64,000 nucleotides of DNA from Pseudomonadota bacterium (GCA_023412495.1 JAEYNP010000016.1:62001-126000); one strand, 5' to 3'; positions 55,157-63,488 are shown, counted from the first letter of the stretch. A program made the numbers and translations. The notes: a model not told the origin generated them from the sequence alone.

Positions 55157-55227
55157 TTGAACTCCCGGAGTATCTTCCTGTTAACCCGCCGGCGTCAGGT
55201 GGCTCGGCAAAAGCTGTCCCCGGGACC

Positions 55228-55260
55228 CCCCGCAAAGGGGATAAGCACCTTCACGAAATC
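55228..55260 (+). repeat. Hairpin-rich intergenic repeat, copy 5 (partial)
   Basis: Only the end module remains: GGGGATAAGCACCTTCACGA followed by AAT, equivalent to GGGGTATAAGTACCTTCACGAAAT in copy 4. It lies between the TPR protein gene and the GT2 gene, both on the minus strand, where it would separate two transcription units. Confidence 0.55.
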
Positions 55261-55374
55261 TCCAAAGCGCAAATCGCTTATCGTTAACAGACATCGGGGT
55301 GAAACTCAAGCGATTTCAATTCCTGCTGCCGGGGATGCGGCGGGGACCGAGGGAAGAGCAATGGGTTTTCAATC

Positions 55375-56781
55375 TCAGAGGGCAAGCTCCTGCACGACGC
55401 ATTCGCCGAGGATTTTCCAGCCATCCGTATCCTTGATCATGGTAAGGGATTTTATTACGGTGTCCCTATAGTTATCCGATTCATACCGCTGCTTGAACGT
55501 TACCAGAACCTGGTCGTTGGGCAGGGTCTCTACAACCGTGTCGCTGATCTTGATCCTGATGGCTTTGGGGCGGATCAGGCTTTTCAGCCTCCTCTCCTTC
55601 CAGGCGGAGAAGGTAATGCCGTCAGGCGGTACAAATCTCTGGCTGTAAGCGGCGAAATAGCCATCGATATCCGCAGCTTGCCAGGCGTCTTTCCACGCTT
55701 CCAGGGCATGGAGGACGGCAATCGCTGCGGGCGGCCGCCGCTCTCCCTGCGCTGTGGCATCCTTTTGCACAGAGGGGGCGGCTGGTGACAGGCCGGCCGC
55801 CGGTGGTTCCTTTTGCGTCGCTTCCCCAGGGTGAGGCTCAGGGTTATCTTCCACCGAGGGAGCGGATTCGGCCATGATGAGCCGCCAGGCAGCCGGATCG
55901 AAGGGCAGGATTCTTTGGACGATGCGATAGTCCCGCCCGGTCTTGATGATCACCGGCGGAGTGTAGGGGGACATCCCGCGCAGGGGCTCGGCCAGTGCCT
56001 CCGGCAGTTCGCTCGACTGCATGGTGCCGAATTCCGCTTCCCCAATGGTTGAATTCATACTCTCTTGATCAAAGTCTTCGAACAACCTCCCCTGGCTGAT
56101 CTCGTGGAGGATCGCTTCAGCCTTCTCGGTCGAGGCGACCTTGATGAACCGGAAGAGCATGCTGCGCCGGGTGACTTCGGCAAAACTCTCCACAGGGCCG
56201 ACCGGCGCCGTCGCCAATATCTCGGTGAGATCATCGCCCCGATAGCCGAGGAGTTTTGCTCTCTGCCCGCTGAGCCGGGCCATCCCGTATCGTTTCGTGG
56301 AAAAGTAGAGCCCGGCAAGCGAGGCGTAGCCGGAAGTGAACCCGGGATCGAGCTGCAACAGGGTGCAAAGCGTCTTTTCAGCCTTATCGTAATGTTTGCC
56401 TGCAAGATAGAGTTCTGCTAGATCGTATCTGAACCATCTGTCCGAAGGCGCCAGGCGAACCGCTTTCTCCGCCTGGGCAGTGGCTTCCTGAACAAGACCC
56501 TGCTGGTGATAGTGTTTTGCCAGGCGGATGTGGAGAAAAGGATGCCTGGTGCCTGCCAGGGCGGCCGCCCTCTGCAGCGCCTCGCCGGCCTCCTGCTGAC
56601 GGTTCTTCTTGAGGTGTTTTTCGGCCTGGGCGAGATACTCCTGAAAGCTCGGGTCCTCCTTGGCCGGGGCCGAAGGCGGCGCGGTAAAAACGAGCACGAG
56701 GAGAAAAACGGCGGCAGAAAGCATAAGGGGAAGGTATGTTGTTGATTCCTGTTTCTCCAGGACGAGCGAATTTTGCATCAT
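55375..56781 (-). CDS. Exported TPR protein with PpiC-like and Cds6/NTF2-like domains
   Basis: This 468-residue protein has an N-terminal signal or anchor (about 18-40), at least three TPR units (about 45-175), a parvulin-like segment (about 210-300, KAEAILHEISQGRLFEDFDQ and GEAEFGTMQSSELPEALAEP), a Pro-rich linker and a C-terminal NTF2-like domain (about 355-465, ALEAWKDAWQAADIDGYFAA). That last domain resembles the C-terminal module of Cds6-like and L,D-transpeptidase-associated proteins. The combination suggests a periplasmic scaffold or chaperone in envelope assembly. The ATG at 56781 was used (a TTG farther out also keeps the frame). Confidence 0.78.
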   Translation of the reverse strand: MMQNSLVLEKQESTTYLPLMLSAAVFLLVLVFTAPPSAPAKEDPSFQEYLAQAEKHLKKNRQQEAGEALQRAAALAGTRHPFLHIRLAKHYHQQGLVQEATAQAEKAVRLAPSDRWFRYDLAELYLAGKHYDKAEKTLCTLLQLDPGFTSGYASLAGLYFSTKRYGMARLSGQRAKLLGYRGDDLTEILATAPVGPVESFAEVTRRSMLFRFIKVASTEKAEAILHEISQGRLFEDFDQESMNSTIGEAEFGTMQSSELPEALAEPLRGMSPYTPPVIIKTGRDYRIVQRILPFDPAAWRLIMAESAPSVEDNPEPHPGEATQKEPPAAGLSPAAPSVQKDATAQGERRPPAAIAVLHALEAWKDAWQAADIDGYFAAYSQRFVPPDGITFSAWKERRLKSLIRPKAIRIKISDTVVETLPNDQVLVTFKQRYESDNYRDTVIKSLTMIKDTDGWKILGECVVQELAL

Positions 56782-56812
56782 AACGTGACCGGAAAATAAT
56801 TGCAAATTGCGA

Positions 56813-56951
56813 TCTAAGTGGGCTTACGCCCACAACACAAGAGTTGTTTATCCCCTCCCACAGCAGAGGGACTCTTTTCAGTACTTCCTTGAGGGGATAA
56901 GTACCTTCACGAAATAGACATCAAAAACAAGTAATGAATTTCCAAGGTACC
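56813..56951 (+). repeat. Hairpin-rich intergenic repeat, copy 6
   Basis: This copy has GTGGGCTTACGCCCACAACA, TTATCCCCTCCCACAGCAGA, CTTCCTTGAGGGGATAAGTA and CCTTCACGAAAT, then ATGAATTTCCAAGGTAC. Order matches copy 4. It sits between the divergent starts of the TPR protein (minus) and the ExeA-OmpA fusion (plus), so it occupies a promoter region here. Confidence 0.7.
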
Positions 56952-57030
56952 AAAGAGTGGAAAACCGTAATTGCCGGCGAACGGTTGAGGGAGCTGGACA
57001 TTTCCCCTGGATGTGAGGTTGGGGTATCCC

Positions 57031-58833
57031 ATGTACTTGTCTTTTTATAATCTTCTCGCGAAACCGTTTGCCATCCAGCCCGATCCTTCTTTTTTCTGGC
57101 TTGGCCAAAAGCAGGCCGAGGCCGTGTCGATGCTGCGCCGGGCAATTCATGAAAACGAGGGGCTTTTTCTGTTGACGGGTGATGCTGGGCTCGGCAAGAC
57201 GACTCTCATCCATGCCATGTCCCGAGGTCTTGCCAAGAATGTGATATGGACGGCAATAAGCGACCCGAACCTGGAACGGCTCGAGTTTTATAACGCCATC
57301 GCCAGGGGCTTCGGAATCGATCGGGAAGTAGCGTCAAAAGTTCACTTTCTGCTCCAGTTCAACGCCTTTTTGCAGAAAGCTCATGATAACGGAAGAAGGG
57401 TGGTGCTGCTGGTCGACGATTGCCATCGCCTGAGTCAGGAGATGCTGGAGGAACTGCGGCTTCTTGCGAATATCGAGAAAGCCGGTACGAGGCTCATGAA
57501 CATTGTCCTGGCCGGTCGTGGTGATTTCCTCAAGACCTTGTCACAGCCGAACAACCGGGCGCTCAGTCAATGGCTGGCCCTGAAGGTCGAACTGGTTCCG
57601 CTTTCCCCGGAGGAGACCGACGCCTATATCCGCCACCGGCTGCAACTGGCCGGGACGACTGAGGAAATATTTTCCGAGAAAGCTGTCGAGGTCGTCCACC
57701 GCGCAACCCGGGGAAATCAACGCCTCATCAACATGATCTGCGACGAGGCGATGGTTGTCGCCGCCGCCGCGGGCAACCGTCTCATAGAACTGAGAACCGT
57801 CGAGGACTGTCTGGTGCGGCTCGATTTTCCTCATCCCGGCCGGGAGGAAGGAGCTCAGGCCGGCGAGGAGAGGGACAAGAGCCCCGCAGGGGCGGGCAGG
57901 GAATTGTTTCTACAAGCCTTTCGCTCGGTCGGCCCATGGAGGTGGGTGATGTCCGGCCTGGGAATTGCTTTGATAGGTGGTGCCGCCGGCTTGTTCCTGG
58001 TGCAGCCAAAAGACGTCCGGGAAGGGCCGCCCGAAAGCGCACCTGTGGTGCAGCAGCCGGTGGCCAGGGAGGAAGGATCGGAGGTATCTGCTCCTCCTGT
58101 CGGTAAACTGGAGCCGATCGGCAAAGCCATCGAATTCGATATAGCGGGGGATCGGAAGCAGTCGGTTGTGAGGAAAGAGGGGGTGGGCGTGAAACAGGAG
58201 GCGGGAGGGGTAAACCAGGAAGAGCCAATACTTGGTCCCGAAAAACCGGAGGATGTTCTTCCTTCGGCCCCGGTGCCAGAAAGCGCCGTCGAAGTACAGC
58301 CGGATGAGGGGAAGGTCGTCGCGGACGCCAGCCAAACTCCTCCAGAGCTGATCGCCGAGCCGGTTCAGGCGCAGGGTATCGGTACTTCGCCCTTAGGCGC
58401 AGCCGAAACGGAGTTAACGGCGGCTGAATCTTCACTCAAACCTCCGGCCCCGGAGGAGCAGACCGCCCCGGTGGAGGAGCCGGATCTGCCTCCACCGCCG
58501 CCAGCCAAAATTGTCCTCCCTCTGCTTCCCAATTCCCTGGAGCTGACCGAGGAGGCGGAAAAGGACTACCGGGCATTCATCGAGCGGCTCAAAAATCATC
58601 CCGAGGCCAAGCTGTTGGTGAAGGGCTTCGTTTCGGCAAAAACCAATTCCCCGGAAAATATCAAACTGTCTGAAGAGCGGGCCATGGGGGTGCAAAAACT
58701 CCTTGTAAAAAGCGGCATCGACCCGGCCCGGATCACGGTGAAGGGGATGGGCAACCGGTCGCCCATCGCCTCCAACGATACCAGTGAAGGGAGGACCAAG
58801 AATCGCCGGGTGGAAATCGAGGTGGTGCAGTAA
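57031..58833 (+). CDS. ExeA/GspA-like AAA+ ATPase fused to an OmpA peptidoglycan-binding domain
   Basis: This 600-residue protein has a cytoplasmic ExeA-like ATPase (about 1-265) with Walker A GDAGLGKTT (50-58) and Walker B VVLLVDD (124-130), one membrane helix (about 303-325), a long Pro/Glu-rich periplasmic linker (about 330-490) and an OmpA-like domain (about 495-600; LSEERAMGVQKLLV, RITVKGMGNRSPIASNDT). ExeA of Aeromonas uses a different peptidoglycan-binding domain. The protein would couple ATP use in the cytoplasm to peptidoglycan, perhaps to place a secretion or polysaccharide export complex. AGGTTGGGG precedes the ATG at 57031. Confidence 0.85.
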   Translation: MYLSFYNLLAKPFAIQPDPSFFWLGQKQAEAVSMLRRAIHENEGLFLLTGDAGLGKTTLIHAMSRGLAKNVIWTAISDPNLERLEFYNAIARGFGIDREVASKVHFLLQFNAFLQKAHDNGRRVVLLVDDCHRLSQEMLEELRLLANIEKAGTRLMNIVLAGRGDFLKTLSQPNNRALSQWLALKVELVPLSPEETDAYIRHRLQLAGTTEEIFSEKAVEVVHRATRGNQRLINMICDEAMVVAAAAGNRLIELRTVEDCLVRLDFPHPGREEGAQAGEERDKSPAGAGRELFLQAFRSVGPWRWVMSGLGIALIGGAAGLFLVQPKDVREGPPESAPVVQQPVAREEGSEVSAPPVGKLEPIGKAIEFDIAGDRKQSVVRKEGVGVKQEAGGVNQEEPILGPEKPEDVLPSAPVPESAVEVQPDEGKVVADASQTPPELIAEPVQAQGIGTSPLGAAETELTAAESSLKPPAPEEQTAPVEEPDLPPPPPAKIVLPLLPNSLELTEEAEKDYRAFIERLKNHPEAKLLVKGFVSAKTNSPENIKLSEERAMGVQKLLVKSGIDPARITVKGMGNRSPIASNDTSEGRTKNRRVEIEVVQ

Positions 58834-58838
58834 AGAAA

Positions 58839-58907
58839 AGTCCTGAGTGCTGAGTACTGAGTGATGAGTGGGGATATACTGTTTCTCAGTACTCGGCACT
58901 CAGGACT
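58839..58907. repeat. Long inverted repeat between converging genes
   Basis: The 23-base arms at 58839-58861 and 58885-58907 (starting AGTCCTGAGTGCTGAG and ending GCACTCAGGACT) match at 22 of 23 positions around a 23-base loop. The arms consist of short CTGAGT/GCTGAGT units. It follows the stop of the ExeA-OmpA gene and precedes the stop of the converging glycosyltransferase, so it could end transcription of both. Confidence 0.75.
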
Positions 58908-58954
58908 CAGCACTTAAGGTGCAGCAAGTGCAGTAAGTGCGGGTAAATCCCTCT

Positions 58955-60067
58955 TCATTTCCCGGTGACGAGACCCGCCAGGGTATTTTCCATTTGCCGG
59001 TAGTTGCTGTCCAGATCGTGGTTTTGCCGGATATGCTCTCCCGCCGCAGAAGCAAGTGCCCGGCGCAGGCTGCGATCCTCGACGAGGCGCCGGATCGACT
59101 GGGTGAAGCGTTCAGGGTTCGCGGCGGGCGTTAATAGTCCTGTTAGCCCGTCGACCACCGCCTCGCCACCACCCCAGTCGCCGCATGCCACGACCGGCAG
59201 GCTGCAGGACTGGGCCTCCAGATAGACCATGCCCAGCGACTCCTCGAAGCCGGGGAAGGCGAAGATGTCGGCGGCGCTGTAGTAGCCCGCCATTTCGTCC
59301 CGGGCGATCTGGCCAACGAAACGGACCGCGCCCGGCGGCAGGACTTGAGCCTTTTTCTCCAGCAGATTCCGGCAGTCGCCGTCGCCGGCAACAATCAGGC
59401 GCAGGGCAAGCCCCGCCCTCAGCAGCTCGTTGCAGGAGTCAAGGACTCTGGCTATCCCCTCGGTCTTCACTCCCGGCCGCATCATCGCCGCGGTCATAAC
59501 AACTGTCTCTTCGCCTATACTCCACAACCTGCGCAGCTCCTGCCGCCGCCCCTTGTCGAAGGTGAAGGCCTCCGGGTGCAGGCCGGGGGCGATATAGCTC
59601 AGGCGATTTTCCGGCAGCAGCCGCTGCAAATTGATGAAATCCTTCTTCTTGTTGGTGAACACGTGATTTGCAGAGAGCAGGGCCCTTCTGTTCAGCAAAA
59701 AACCCGGCAGGGTGAGGAGTCGCCGGCGCCGCTTGGTGGAATATATTCCTTGGAAAATGGCGTAGGGCAGCCCGAGCTTTCTGCTGCACCATGGGCCGAG
59801 CAGGTCCGGGGCCTTATAATAGCAGTGGTAGCTGAGCCAGAGATCGAAGGACCGTGTCCCGCCATACCGGAGGATCCTCCCTCTCTCGGTCAAAAGGCGC
59901 AGGAGCGTCCGGGGGCGGAGGTAAATCCAGCGGCAGCGGAGCTTGCTCACCAGCTCGATCTCATGCCGGGCGCGCAGAAAATTGTAGAGTTCGGTGCCGA
60001 TGACCAGATCCCCGGAAGGGTGACGGTGGCCCATCGGCTTGAACGGCATGTAGTAGGCGATGTGCAT
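58955..60067 (-). CDS. GT4-type (GT-B) glycosyltransferase
   Basis: This 370-residue GT-B enzyme has an N-terminal acceptor domain (MHIAYYMPFKPMG, HPSGDLVIGTELYNFL) and a C-terminal donor domain with ADIFAFPGFEESLGMVYLEA (the E-x7-E motif) and GDWGGGEAVVDGLTGLL. It would add a sugar to a cell-envelope glycan. The frame is open to 60139, but the ATG at 60067 matches the family start. It is divergent from the MurG-like gene with about 105 bases between them. Confidence 0.87.
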   Translation of the reverse strand: MHIAYYMPFKPMGHRHPSGDLVIGTELYNFLRARHEIELVSKLRCRWIYLRPRTLLRLLTERGRILRYGGTRSFDLWLSYHCYYKAPDLLGPWCSRKLGLPYAIFQGIYSTKRRRRLLTLPGFLLNRRALLSANHVFTNKKKDFINLQRLLPENRLSYIAPGLHPEAFTFDKGRRQELRRLWSIGEETVVMTAAMMRPGVKTEGIARVLDSCNELLRAGLALRLIVAGDGDCRNLLEKKAQVLPPGAVRFVGQIARDEMAGYYSAADIFAFPGFEESLGMVYLEAQSCSLPVVACGDWGGGEAVVDGLTGLLTPAANPERFTQSIRRLVEDRSLRRALASAAGEHIRQNHDLDSNYRQMENTLAGLVTGK

Positions 60068-60172
60068 GGTCGGGTTGGATCGAGCCTGATTGTGATTGCG
60101 TTGCTGCGGGAAACAACATAATGTCCTTTCCGCAGGCAATCATATCCCATCCGGAGGCGCAGAGGAAACAAA

Positions 60173-61378
60173 ATGGAGCAGATTCCCCGACTCGACATCC
60201 TGATTTATGCCCATGACGGCCGGGGGCTTGGCCACGTCAGCCGCAGTATCGGCGTGGGGATGGCCCTGCGGCGGCTCTTCCCGGAGCTGAAGGTGCTCTT
60301 TGTCACTGGCAGTCGGCTGGCCCAGGAGTTGATCGGGCCGGCCCCGCTCGACTGGCTGAAGCTGCCGTCTTACGCCACCCGGGTGGAGGGAGGCAAGTCA
60401 CGGGGCATCCCCGGTCCCTCCAGGTATTCCGATGCCGAACTCGGGGCGATCAGGGCCTACGAGCTGCAGCATCTTGTCAGCCTGTACCGGCCGAGGCTGG
60501 TGCTTGTCGACCATACGCCGCAGGGCAAGCATAGGGAACTGGTTTCGGCGATCTCGGCCGGCAAGGCCCTTCGTACTCAGTGGGTCCTGGGGGTCAGGGG
60601 AGTGGTGGGGGAGGTGCCCCAGGCCCGGTCGGATTTCGCCGCCGAGCTCTTCGCCGCCCATTATCGGGCTCTCATCTGGTACGGCGACAGCCGGGTTCTC
60701 GGTCCCTCGCATTGCCGACTCCTCGAGCGCCATTATGGAACCCAGCCGGTCGAGGTCGGTTATGTGGTGCGCCTGGCTGAACTCTCCTGCTGGCAGGATC
60801 GTCCGGCCCCACCGGTCGAGAGCTATGCGGGGACCATTGCCGTACCCTGGTTGGGGGAGGGCAGCCTCAGCTTCCTTAAGGCTTTAGCCGCCGCCCTACA
60901 GAAAATCCCCAAAGCCCACGGCGACTGGCGGATTTTCCTCGATGCCGGGGCGGATCCCGGGGTGGAGCAGGCGATCTCCGAGCTCTTCCGGGGATTGCGC
61001 AACTGCAGGATCGAACTACCCGGCGGCAGTTACGCGACGGCCCTCTCCCACTCGAAAACCGCGCTCGTCTACGGCGGCTACAACAGCATCATGGACATGC
61101 TCCATGTCCGGCTCCCCGGCCTGGTGGTCATCCGGGAGATGGCCGACGATGAGCAGCGCATCCATCTCGAGCGGATCCTCGAGGTGACCGGCGACCAGCT
61201 GACGGCAGTTTCCGAGACACGGGTGACCGCCGATGAGCTGCAGCGGGTGATGCTGAGCAATCTTGGCAAAAGCAGGGCGGCCTCCTATGCCATCGCCACC
61301 GACGGCGCTGCCCGTGCGGCCGAATATCTCCGCGGCCTGCTGTCAGAAGACAGAAGACAGAAGACAGAAGCCAGATAA
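60173..61378 (+). CDS. MurG/GT28-like glycosyltransferase
   Basis: This 401-residue protein begins with IYAHDGRGLGHVSRSIGVGM, the GxGH loop of MurG and related GT28-like enzymes, and has a donor-site region ATALSHSKTALVYGGYNSIM, LVVIREMADDEQRIHLERIL. It belongs to the uncharacterised glycosyltransferases of surface-glycan loci. AGAGGAAA precedes the ATG. The last residues (LSEDRRQKTEAR) are translated from a tandem CAGAAGA repeat, so the C-terminus has been extended by non-coding repeat DNA. Confidence 0.82.
   Translation: MEQIPRLDILIYAHDGRGLGHVSRSIGVGMALRRLFPELKVLFVTGSRLAQELIGPAPLDWLKLPSYATRVEGGKSRGIPGPSRYSDAELGAIRAYELQHLVSLYRPRLVLVDHTPQGKHRELVSAISAGKALRTQWVLGVRGVVGEVPQARSDFAAELFAAHYRALIWYGDSRVLGPSHCRLLERHYGTQPVEVGYVVRLAELSCWQDRPAPPVESYAGTIAVPWLGEGSLSFLKALAAALQKIPKAHGDWRIFLDAGADPGVEQAISELFRGLRNCRIELPGGSYATALSHSKTALVYGGYNSIMDMLHVRLPGLVVIREMADDEQRIHLERILEVTGDQLTAVSETRVTADELQRVMLSNLGKSRAASYAIATDGAARAAEYLRGLLSEDRRQKTEAR
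61344..61371 (+). repeat. CAGAAGA heptamer tandem repeat
   Basis: Three CAGAAGA units and one CAGAAGC form a 28-base tandem array at the 3' end of the MurG-like gene, still inside its reading frame. Because units are seven bases, changes in copy number would shift the frame and alter the C-terminus. Confidence 0.8.
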
Positions 61379-61427
61379 GATGGTCGCCGGAGGCGACATT
61401 CCTTCAGGGACTCTTTTTGCCGGCAGG

Positions 61428-61820
61428 TCAGCTGTTCCGGAACGCGTCGTCGTCGACCTTGCCGAGGAATATCTTGGTGCAGATCAGGACGTTTCTTGGA
61501 GTGTCGCCCGCCTGGATTCGCAGCAGGCCTTCGCGGATGATAATTTTCTTGAGCAGTTCCCTGCCGTTGGACTGATTGTAGTAGATGTCGGAGTCGAGGA
61601 TATCCTGGATGTTGGACGGTTCGACCCTGTCGATGATCAGCTGGACCCCGAGGTTGAAAAAGGGATCCTTGATCAGTGGCAATTCGTTCTCTAAAGCCAG
61701 GACACCCTGTTTAGTGACCAGTTCGGAAAGTTTCTTCAGGTGCAGCACCAGCGGAACGAGGGATTCCTGGTCTTCAAGGCTGCACGATGCCTTTGCGGCA
61801 AGGGCCAGATCGCGTATCAT
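61428..61820 (-). CDS. MotA cytoplasmic-domain-like protein without membrane helices
   Basis: This 130-residue soluble protein resembles the cytoplasmic parts of the flagellar stator protein MotA. VTKQGVLALENELPLIKDPF and FNLGVQLIIDRVEPSNIQDI match the loop between helices 2 and 3 of MotA (family form: GLLALE...DPFLKKGLQLVVDG), and REGLLRIQAGDTPRNV matches the tail after helix 4 (EGLLSIQAGENPR). The two parts are directly joined and no hydrophobic helix is present. It may act as a soluble regulator of a stator or of ExbB/TolQ-like motors, or be a remnant. No flagellar gene is nearby. Homology is inferred from motif recall only. Confidence 0.6.
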   Translation of the reverse strand: MIRDLALAAKASCSLEDQESLVPLVLHLKKLSELVTKQGVLALENELPLIKDPFFNLGVQLIIDRVEPSNIQDILDSDIYYNQSNGRELLKKIIIREGLLRIQAGDTPRNVLICTKIFLGKVDDDAFRNS

Positions 61821-61909
61821 AAATGTGTTTTCCCATGGATCGCATTGCCGGCGGTTCGAAATTCACCGCCTGATTACCGGGAAAGCATAGCTCAGGAAGA
61901 TGCTTTGCG

Positions 61910-63193
61910 TCAACGGTGGTGAGGTATAAAAACACGGCAAGAATCTTCCTCGCTTGCGGCAGCGCCGGTCCCGGAGACTTCTCGGGTGACATCCCGCGGC
62001 ATTCCGTCCTGGCGGGCAATTGCTTTCACGAACTTCAGCTCATCGAGCAAGTGGGCAAGCCCAAGCCGTCCAATAATATTGATTCCATGGACGGCGAGAT
62101 TGTCTATCTTTGAATAGACATCGCTATGGACCTCGACTAGCAGCCTCCCGGAGACGAGTGCGACCTTGACCGGCTGGTAAACCAGCCGAACCGTGGTGCC
62201 GCTTGCGACGGTGGGAAAGAAGTCGGCAATGTCCTCAGGATACATTCGGATGCAGCCGCGGGTCACCAGCCTGCCCACCGACCAGGGGATATCTGTCCCG
62301 TGAATCCCGTAATAAGTGCCGGCAAGGCCGATCCAGTAGTCGCCAAGAGGATTGTCCGGTCCCGGTGGAAATGTTGCCTGCTGATATTTCGCCCGCAGAG
62401 ACGGCGGCACATGCCAGGTCGGATGGACGCTCTTGGCCCCGACGCGAAAGGTGCCGGTCGGCGTAGGAAAGTCGGTGTCGCCGATGCCGACGGGATAGGT
62501 CCGGACCAGTAACTTGTCTTTGGCGCCTTGATAGGCAAAAAGCCGCATCTCCGTTATGTTGACGACGAGGCCTTCGAAAGGGGCCTCGGGCAGCAGCCAT
62601 CTGCCGGGGATATCGAGCACCTTGCCGACCGGCGGCAGCCATGGATCGTACTCCGGGTGGAGGGCGACGATTTCATTGAAGCCGAGATGGTGGTGGCGGG
62701 CGATGTCGAGAAAAGTCTCCTCTTTCTGAACCTTGTGGCGCTGTTTTTGCCCGATGAACCCACCCACACCTCGGGGGCCGCTCAGCAATGGCTGATGTCC
62801 CGCCGAGGCAGGATTTTCGGCTTCTTCCGCGAGCAGTGAGATTATTTCCGCTCCCTCGGCGGCCTTCCTCCAGGTAACCTTCACAGTTTCGCCCACCACG
62901 AAATCATGCAGGCCGACTGGCCGTTCCCCCCGTCGCAGATTGCTGTCCGCCACGACTTTGGCCAGGAGGAAGCTGCCAGTATCGCAATTGCGAAGATCGA
63001 CGACGATGGTAGGAGAATAGGGGGAGCGGACGGCCAGCCGGCCGGTTCGCCGGTGCACTTCGTCGGCTGCGCCTTTGGCCGCCCACGCCATAGCGCAGAG
63101 AATCAGCAGGAAAAGAATTGTCCTGAGTTCGGCCGGTCGGTCGCGGCTGCAGCGGAAAGCCGCACGGTGCCGGGTGAAAAGGGGAATCCCCAT
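61910..63193 (-). CDS. LysM and YkuD L,D-transpeptidase (ErfK/YbiS-like)
   Basis: This 427-residue exported protein has a signal peptide (hydrophobic about 26-40), a LysM-like domain (about 155-195, HKVQKEETFLDIARHHHLGF) and a YkuD domain (about 200-335) with IHGTDIPWS and the catalytic Cys in TRGCIRMYPED. Such enzymes link peptidoglycan stems or attach Braun lipoprotein to peptidoglycan. A C-terminal extension of about 90 residues follows. It begins 16 bases after the stop of the Lpp-like lipoprotein gene, so the two form an operon. AAAGGAG precedes the ATG. Confidence 0.9.
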   Translation of the reverse strand: MGIPLFTRHRAAFRCSRDRPAELRTILFLLILCAMAWAAKGAADEVHRRTGRLAVRSPYSPTIVVDLRNCDTGSFLLAKVVADSNLRRGERPVGLHDFVVGETVKVTWRKAAEGAEIISLLAEEAENPASAGHQPLLSGPRGVGGFIGQKQRHKVQKEETFLDIARHHHLGFNEIVALHPEYDPWLPPVGKVLDIPGRWLLPEAPFEGLVVNITEMRLFAYQGAKDKLLVRTYPVGIGDTDFPTPTGTFRVGAKSVHPTWHVPPSLRAKYQQATFPPGPDNPLGDYWIGLAGTYYGIHGTDIPWSVGRLVTRGCIRMYPEDIADFFPTVASGTTVRLVYQPVKVALVSGRLLVEVHSDVYSKIDNLAVHGINIIGRLGLAHLLDELKFVKAIARQDGMPRDVTREVSGTGAAASEEDSCRVFIPHHR

Positions 63194-63209
63194 GCGCTCC
63201 TTTGTGCCA

Positions 63210-63488
63210 TTACTTCTTCATTCTCTTGGTAAAGATCTGCTCGGCCTTTTGCGCAATCTTCAAAGCCTTGTCCGCCGCCTGCTCGGTCCGCTCGGCGGCC
63301 TGTTCCGCCCTTAGCGCGGCCTGTTCCGCTCTGGCCGCCGCCTGTTCGGCCCGCTGGGCCGATTGTTCCATTTGCTGACTCATCATCACCGATTTGTCCT
63401 CCGTCTTGGCCTTCGTCCCGCAGCCTCCCAACAAACCGAGCGTGGAAATCATTACAGCGATTGCGGCCGCTTGAATTTTGTTTGTCAT
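63210..63488 (-). CDS. Lpp/OprI-like alanine-zipper lipoprotein
   Basis: This 92-residue lipoprotein has a signal peptide with the lipobox LLGGC (Cys at about 23) and a coiled-coil built from repeats (QRAEQAAARAEQAALRAEQA, then AAERTEQAADKAL), an alanine zipper as in Lpp and OprI. It ends FTKRMKK, with a C-terminal Lys like the Lys through which Lpp is bound to peptidoglycan. It would be an outer-membrane tether cross-linked by the L,D-transpeptidase encoded next. The ATG at 63488 has GGAGG eight bases upstream; the frame upstream is not lipoprotein-like. Confidence 0.85.
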   Translation of the reverse strand: MTNKIQAAAIAVMISTLGLLGGCGTKAKTEDKSVMMSQQMEQSAQRAEQAAARAEQAALRAEQAAERTEQAADKALKIAQKAEQIFTKRMKK

